From the NCBI GenBank assembly GCA_041752735.1, contig JBGSVW010000046.1, forward strand, positions 62,001 through 126,000: a DNA stretch of 64,000 bases. The letters run 5' to 3'. This document shows positions 59,510 through 64,000 of the stretch, piece after piece; position 1 is the first letter of the stretch, and every line of letters begins with the position of its first letter. The position numbers were made by a program, and so were the translations under genes. Under the pieces are notes generated by a model. It was given only the letters and a program-made list of their open reading frames with translations, ran no database searches and was not told the origin of the DNA. This stretch comes from UBA1422 sp041752735. Its GTDB lineage: Bacteria > Bacillota > Clostridia > Peptostreptococcales > Anaerovoracaceae.

Positions 59510-60908
59510 TGCTCTTTTCCTTTTCGTACTTCGCTACGACTTCATCAATGCCACCGGCATAGAGGAAGAAATGCTCAGGGATGTTGTCATGCTTGCCTTC
59601 CAGAATTTCTTTGAAGCTCCGGATGGTTTCCTTTAATGGCAGATATTTACCTTCGGTTCCTGTGAATTGTTCTGCAACGCGGAATGGCTGAGACATGAAC
59701 CTTTGAATTTTTCGAGCACGATTGACAACCAGTTTGTCCGAGTCGGAAAGCTCATCCATACCCAAGATTGCGATAATATCCTGTAAATCCTTATACCGTT
59801 GCAGGACCTCCTGCACTCCTCTGGCGGTGTTATAGTGTTCCTCTCCGATAATCAAGGGGTCCATGATTCTTGATGTGGAATCCAACGGATCGACTGCAGG
59901 GTAAATGCCAAGTTCTGTGATGCCTCTGGAAAGTACTGTGGTTGCATCCAAATGTGCAAAGGTTGTTGCAGGAGCAGGGTCCGTCAAGTCATCAGCAGGA
60001 ACATAAATAGCCTGAACCGAAGTGATGGATCCTTTTTTTGTCGATGTAATTCTCTCCTGTAGCGCACCCATCTCGGTGGCTAGGGTCGGTTGGTATCCTA
60101 CGGCTGCGGGCACACGACCAAGCAATGCGGATACTTCGGAACCGGCTTGAGTAAACCGGAAAATATTGTCGATGAAAAGCAGTACATCCTGGCCCTCCAC
60201 GTCACGGAAATACTCCGCCATGGTAAGCCCTGTCAATGCAACACGCATTCTAGCGCCCGGGGGTTCGTTCATTTGTCCGAAGGCCATTGCCGTCTTCTCA
60301 ATAACACCGGATTCAATCATTTCAAAATACAGATCGTTTCCTTCACGGGTACGCTCGCCAACACCGGCAAAGACTGAAATGCCTCCGTGCTCTTTGGCGA
60401 TATTGCTAATCAGTTCCTGAATCAAAACGGTCTTGCCTACACCGGCACCGCCGAACAATCCGACCTTGCCGCCTCTGGTATACGGTGCAATCAAGTCAAT
60501 GACTTTGATGCCTGTTTCAAATATCTGAGACGAAGTGTCCTGTTCTTCAAAAGCGGGTGCGGGACGGTGTATGGAATACTTCAACCCCGTTTCAACCGGT
60601 CCTAGGTCATCAATAGTTTCACCAATGACGTTAAATAGTCTGCCAAGCACTTCTTTGCCCACGGAAATTTCGATAGGGGCACCGGTATCAATCGCTTCCA
60701 TGCCTCGGGTCAGCCCATCTGTGGATGAAAGTGCTACGGTTCTTACTACGTCGTCACCAATGTGCTGGGCAACCTCAGCTGTAACATTTTTGTCACCAAA
60801 AGGGATCTTGATGGCATTAAGAAGTTCAGGCATTTTTTCTGATTCGAACTTAATGTCAATAACAGGTCCGATGATTTGGTGAATTCGTCCTTTATTTAAT
60901 TCGCTCAC
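59502..60908 (-). CDS. atpD: ATP synthase F1 beta subunit
   Basis: Catalytic subunit, 468 aa. Walker A GGAGVGKTVLIQEL (about residue 155), catalytic Glu in GVGERTREGNDLY, Walker B LLFIDNIFRF, and ALLGRVPAAVGYQPTL. Complete, with AGGAGG before the ATG. Confidence 0.98.
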   Translation of the reverse strand: MSELNKGRIHQIIGPVIDIKFESEKMPELLNAIKIPFGDKNVTAEVAQHIGDDVVRTVALSSTDGLTRGMEAIDTGAPIEISVGKEVLGRLFNVIGETIDDLGPVETGLKYSIHRPAPAFEEQDTSSQIFETGIKVIDLIAPYTRGGKVGLFGGAGVGKTVLIQELISNIAKEHGGISVFAGVGERTREGNDLYFEMIESGVIEKTAMAFGQMNEPPGARMRVALTGLTMAEYFRDVEGQDVLLFIDNIFRFTQAGSEVSALLGRVPAAVGYQPTLATEMGALQERITSTKKGSITSVQAIYVPADDLTDPAPATTFAHLDATTVLSRGITELGIYPAVDPLDSTSRIMDPLIIGEEHYNTARGVQEVLQRYKDLQDIIAILGMDELSDSDKLVVNRARKIQRFMSQPFRVAEQFTGTEGKYLPLKETIRSFKEILEGKHDNIPEHFFLYAGGIDEVVAKYEKEKSNG

Positions 60909-60920
60909 TTAGGTTACCTC

Positions 60921-61787
60921 CTACTTTTGGGCTTCCGAGCCGGCTATAATTTCAACAATTTCTTTGGTGATTGAAGCCTGTCTCGCCCTGTTGTAAAACA
61001 ACGAAAGTTCACTCAGCATGTCCCTGGCATTCTCCGTTGCATTCTCCATAGCAATCCGCCTTGCAGCGTGTTCACAGGTGGCAGATTCCACCACCGCGCC
61101 GTATATCATAATTTCAACGAATTTGGGGACCAAATAGTTGAAAACTTCATCGGAGGAGGGTTCGTATTCTACTTCCTTCTCGTGTTTTAAGATATCCGGT
61201 CCTGCTTCCACTTCAAATGGAAGTAGGGTAATTTTTTTGACTCGCTGTTCCAGGGAACTAATAAAGGTGGTGTAAATCATCACCACTTCATCGATTTCTC
61301 CTGTCTCGTACATCTCTATTATTGGCTTGCTTATTTCTCTGGTTTCTAAAAACGAAATGTTTTCGGGGGGCAGGCAATAAGCGGTTCTGATTTCATACCC
61401 CCGCTTCATAAAATAATCCATTCCTCGAGACCCGATAGCGACAATGACCGGCTTTTCCGGATCAGCTTTGATTTCAGCTTCGGCTTCACGGATTACGTTG
61501 CTGTTAAAGCTACCGCACAAACCTCTGCAACTGGTCACCACAATATAGCAGGTTTTAACGATTTCCCGGTTCCCAGCTAAATATTTTTGTGGTACCTGGC
61601 TGATGTTATGGAAAATCTCCGCAATAGAATGGGTAAGATAATCATAATTCTCATGTGTTTTTTCGAAGGTGGCTTTGGCCCGTCTAAGTTTCGCTGCGGA
61701 AACCAACTTCATCGCATTGGTTATGTGTTCCATACTGGTTACACTTTTGATGCGTCGTTTCACATCTTGCATATCACTGGATGCCAT
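60921..61787 (-). CDS. atpG: ATP synthase F1 gamma subunit
   Basis: Central rotor shaft, 288 aa. The N-terminal helix VKRRIKSVTSMEHITNAMK and C-terminal ENATENARDMLSELSLFYNRARQA (part: LFYNRARQASITKEI) are diagnostic. CRGLCGSFNSN motif is present. Between atpA and atpD as usual. Confidence 0.97.
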   Translation of the reverse strand: MASSDMQDVKRRIKSVTSMEHITNAMKLVSAAKLRRAKATFEKTHENYDYLTHSIAEIFHNISQVPQKYLAGNREIVKTCYIVVTSCRGLCGSFNSNVIREAEAEIKADPEKPVIVAIGSRGMDYFMKRGYEIRTAYCLPPENISFLETREISKPIIEMYETGEIDEVVMIYTTFISSLEQRVKKITLLPFEVEAGPDILKHEKEVEYEPSSDEVFNYLVPKFVEIMIYGAVVESATCEHAARRIAMENATENARDMLSELSLFYNRARQASITKEIVEIIAGSEAQK

Positions 61788-61813
61788 CGCTTAGCCTCCT
61801 TTGCTGTTTATTT

Positions 61814-63340
61814 CTATACATCGGCAAATTCATCCTCAGCTCTTAATTTTTTGAATTCTTCAATGGCTTGCCGTAAGGTTGCTTCTTTTTCGTCCTTCAA
61901 GTCTCCAGTCTCCACGATGGCTTTGCCTACTTCGGCATAATGGGTATCCATGAACTCATAGAAATCATGCTCAAACTGATGTACTTTCTCCACGGCCAGT
62001 CCCTTCATATATCCGTTGACCGCTGCGTAGAATATCATAACCTGATGAGCTACAGGTACCGGCTTGTATTGGCCCTGCTTGACCACTTCCATCAGAATCC
62101 TACCATGATCCAGTCTGGCTTTGGTCTCAGCATCAATGTCAGACCCAAATTGTGAGAAGCTGGCCAACTCACGATACTGAGCCAGTTCTAGTTTTACTTT
62201 GCTAGCAACTTTTTTCATGGCTTTGATTTGAGCGCTACCGCCAACACGGGATACGGAAATACCTGCGTTGATTGCCGGCCGTTGTCCAGAAAAGAATAAC
62301 TCCGTCTCCAGAAAGATCTGCCCGTCGGTGATGGAAATAACGTTGGTTGGTATATAGGCGGAAACGTCGCCCGCCTGGGTCTCGATAATAGGTAGCGCGG
62401 TAATGGAACCGCCTCCCAACTTATCGGACAGTTTGGCGGCCCGCTCCAGTAATCTGCTATGGAGATAGAAGACATCACCCGGATAGGCTTCCCGTCCTGG
62501 CGGTCTTCGTAGAAGCAGCGACATGGCACGATATGCCACGGCATGCTTGGAAAGGTCATCATAGATTATCAGCACGTGTTTGCCTTGATACATAAAATAT
62601 TCTCCCATGGCACAACCGGCATAGGGCGCAATATATTGTAATGGTGCCACGTCGCTGGCAGTAGCGGCCACCACAATGGTATTTTTCATGGCCCCTCTAT
62701 TCTCTAGGGTCTGCACCAACTGGGCAACTGTGGATTTTTTCTGACCGATGGCCACATAAATGCAAATGACATCTTCATCCTTTTGGTTGAGAATGGTATC
62801 GATAGCGATGGCGGTTTTACCTGTCTGACGGTCACCAATAATCAGCTCCCGCTGACCTTTGCCGATGGGGATCATGGCATCAATTGCCTTGAGTCCTGTT
62901 TGTAATGGCTGTTTGACCGATTGCCGTTGCAAAACTCCGGGTGCAGGGCTTTCGATTGGTCTGGTTTCTGTGGCTTTAATTACCCCTTTGCCGTCAATAG
63001 GCTGTCCCAACGCATTGACAACACGTCCCACCAGTTCAGGGCCTACGGGTACCTCAACCACTCTCTGGGTAGGTTTTACCACATCTCCTTCTTTGATGTC
63101 CTGATCGGACCCTAGTATTACGGCACCGACGTTGTCCTCTTCCAGGTTCAGCGCCATTCCATAGATTTCACCGGGGAATTCCAGAAGTTCTCCCGCCATG
63201 CAATGCTCCAGTCCATAGACTCTTGCAATGCCGTCGCCAACCTGCAAAACAGTACCAAAATCTGATACGTTCAACTGATTCTTGTAATTTTTGATTTGTT
63301 CTTTTATGACTGAGCTTATTTCATCAGGTCTTAAATTCAT
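61814..63340 (-). CDS. atpA: ATP synthase F1 alpha subunit
   Basis: Non-catalytic nucleotide-binding subunit, 508 aa. Walker A GDRQTGKTAIAIDTIL (about residue 169), LLRRPPGREAYPGDVFYLHS, and VSRVGGSAQIKAMKKV. Complete. Confidence 0.98.
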   Translation of the reverse strand: MNLRPDEISSVIKEQIKNYKNQLNVSDFGTVLQVGDGIARVYGLEHCMAGELLEFPGEIYGMALNLEEDNVGAVILGSDQDIKEGDVVKPTQRVVEVPVGPELVGRVVNALGQPIDGKGVIKATETRPIESPAPGVLQRQSVKQPLQTGLKAIDAMIPIGKGQRELIIGDRQTGKTAIAIDTILNQKDEDVICIYVAIGQKKSTVAQLVQTLENRGAMKNTIVVAATASDVAPLQYIAPYAGCAMGEYFMYQGKHVLIIYDDLSKHAVAYRAMSLLLRRPPGREAYPGDVFYLHSRLLERAAKLSDKLGGGSITALPIIETQAGDVSAYIPTNVISITDGQIFLETELFFSGQRPAINAGISVSRVGGSAQIKAMKKVASKVKLELAQYRELASFSQFGSDIDAETKARLDHGRILMEVVKQGQYKPVPVAHQVMIFYAAVNGYMKGLAVEKVHQFEHDFYEFMDTHYAEVGKAIVETGDLKDEKEATLRQAIEEFKKLRAEDEFADV

Positions 63341-63361
63341 ATCGTCCGTAAGCCTCCCTTC

Positions 63362-63895
63362 TTATTTAAAGGTGTTGCCCAGGTCCTGCAAACGCGTTCT
63401 TAACGAAGCATCCAAAACCTTGCCTTCAACAAATATTTTGACCCCTCCTATGAGGGATTGATCCATCTCATTTTCCAGGGATACCCGGCTTCTCAGCAGT
63501 TTGCTGGTTTCCTCTTCAAATTCTTTGAGCCGAGCAGCGCCAAGGGGCTGAACGGAATAAATCTTGCCATAGGAAACACCATGTTCTTTGTCTATGAGTT
63601 TTTTGTAGGTTTTAATGATACTGTGCAAATTCCTAGTACGGCGTTTGTCCAGCAAAATATAAAGCAGGTTTAACAGCTCGCTGCAGATTCTGCCTTCAAA
63701 AATCTTTTGAACTACCAGTTTCTTTTCTTTTGGTGAAATTGTTGGATTGCCCAACAAAGCTTCCAAATCGGGAGCTTGTTTTAGGACGCCAAGCAAAGCC
63801 TGAGCTTCATCAAGAATTTGCTTTTCTTTTCCTAACTCTCGGGCAGCCTGATAAAGGGCACTTCCGTAAGTCATTTCAATGGTTAGTTCTGCCAT
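63362..63895 (-). CDS. atpH: ATP synthase F1 delta subunit
   Basis: Peripheral stalk subunit (OSCP-like), 177 aa. Conserved N-terminal YGSALYQAARELGK, the middle LLYILLDKRRTRNLHSII, and C-terminal DQSLIGGVKIFVEGKVLDAS. The start overlaps the atpF stop by 13 nt. Confidence 0.95.
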   Translation of the reverse strand: MAELTIEMTYGSALYQAARELGKEKQILDEAQALLGVLKQAPDLEALLGNPTISPKEKKLVVQKIFEGRICSELLNLLYILLDKRRTRNLHSIIKTYKKLIDKEHGVSYGKIYSVQPLGAARLKEFEEETSKLLRSRVSLENEMDQSLIGGVKIFVEGKVLDASLRTRLQDLGNTFK

Positions 63896-64000
63896 CCTGA
63901 CGTACCTGCCTCTTTCAGTATTTTTTCGATAATTTCATCCTGATCGCCTGAATCCTCAAGGTTTTTTTCCATGATTTTTTCAGCGGCCATCAAAGCCAAT
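63883..64000 (-). CDS. atpF: ATP synthase Fo b subunit (C-terminal fragment at the window edge)
   Basis: The last 38 codons of an open frame entering from the right edge: ALMAAEKIMEKNLEDSGDQ followed by DEIIEKILKEAGTSGWQN and TAA at 63883-63885. The Ala-rich amphipathic helix and position just upstream of atpH match the end of subunit b. The N-terminus and membrane helix lie outside the window. Confidence 0.85.
   Translation of the reverse strand, partial: LALMAAEKIMEKNLEDSGDQDEIIEKILKEAGTSGWQN

Overview
The window looks like a chromosomal segment of an anaerobic Gram-positive bacterium of the Firmicutes, most likely class Clostridia. The reasons are strong AGGAGG-type ribosome binding sites, lipobox-type lipoproteins with no outer-membrane genes, the cdaA-cdaR-glmM-glmS gene order, a long-form ribosome hibernation factor, YhaM and RecD2, heterodimeric ABC exporters, and a raiA-motif RNA between comF and hpf. 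Species cannot be named from the sequence alone. I see no rRNA, tRNA, CRISPR array, phage or insertion sequence. Genes are tightly packed, and no gene-free stretch exceeds about 300 bases.

Left part (1-12.2 kb). A two-component system (kinase cut by the window start) is transcribed away from a complete flavin-based extracellular electron transfer (EET) locus: ndh2, dmkB, dmkA, eetA, eetB, pplA, then after a hairpin terminator fmnB (ApbE). Together these encode an NADH:quinone oxidoreductase with a membrane tail, a dedicated demethylmenaquinone-type quinone pathway, two accessory membrane proteins, a lipoprotein with duplicated putative flavin-carrying domains, and the flavin transferase that would load it. 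Two small membrane genes and a glutamyl-tRNA synthetase follow.

12.2-25.7 kb, mostly minus strand. From right to left: yhaM-cca-recD2-comF; the raiA-motif RNA; hpf; cdaA-cdaR-glmM-glmS (c-di-AMP synthesis tied to amino-sugar and wall precursor synthesis); ahcY; and an aminotransferase. 

25.7-41.2 kb. NAD synthetase, whose glutaminase half appears to lack its nucleophile. A minus-strand oppABCDF operon in which OppA and OppC both carry large extra extracellular segments. Then mtnA with an EamA transporter, scpA-scpB-rluB, a DsrE-like protein and a TetR regulator.

41.2-57.8 kb. Two heterodimeric ABC exporters; the first has its own TetR gene, whose consensus-like promoter carries a 22-bp inverted repeat in the spacer. 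Also two aminotransferases, an M3 oligoendopeptidase, a DUF4153-like membrane protein, a small-multidrug-export family protein and a PhzF-like protein.

57.8-64 kb. The F1Fo ATP synthase genes atpF(partial)-atpH-atpA-atpG-atpD-atpC, followed without a gap by a solute-binding lipoprotein and a small unknown protein that seem to be translationally coupled to atpC.
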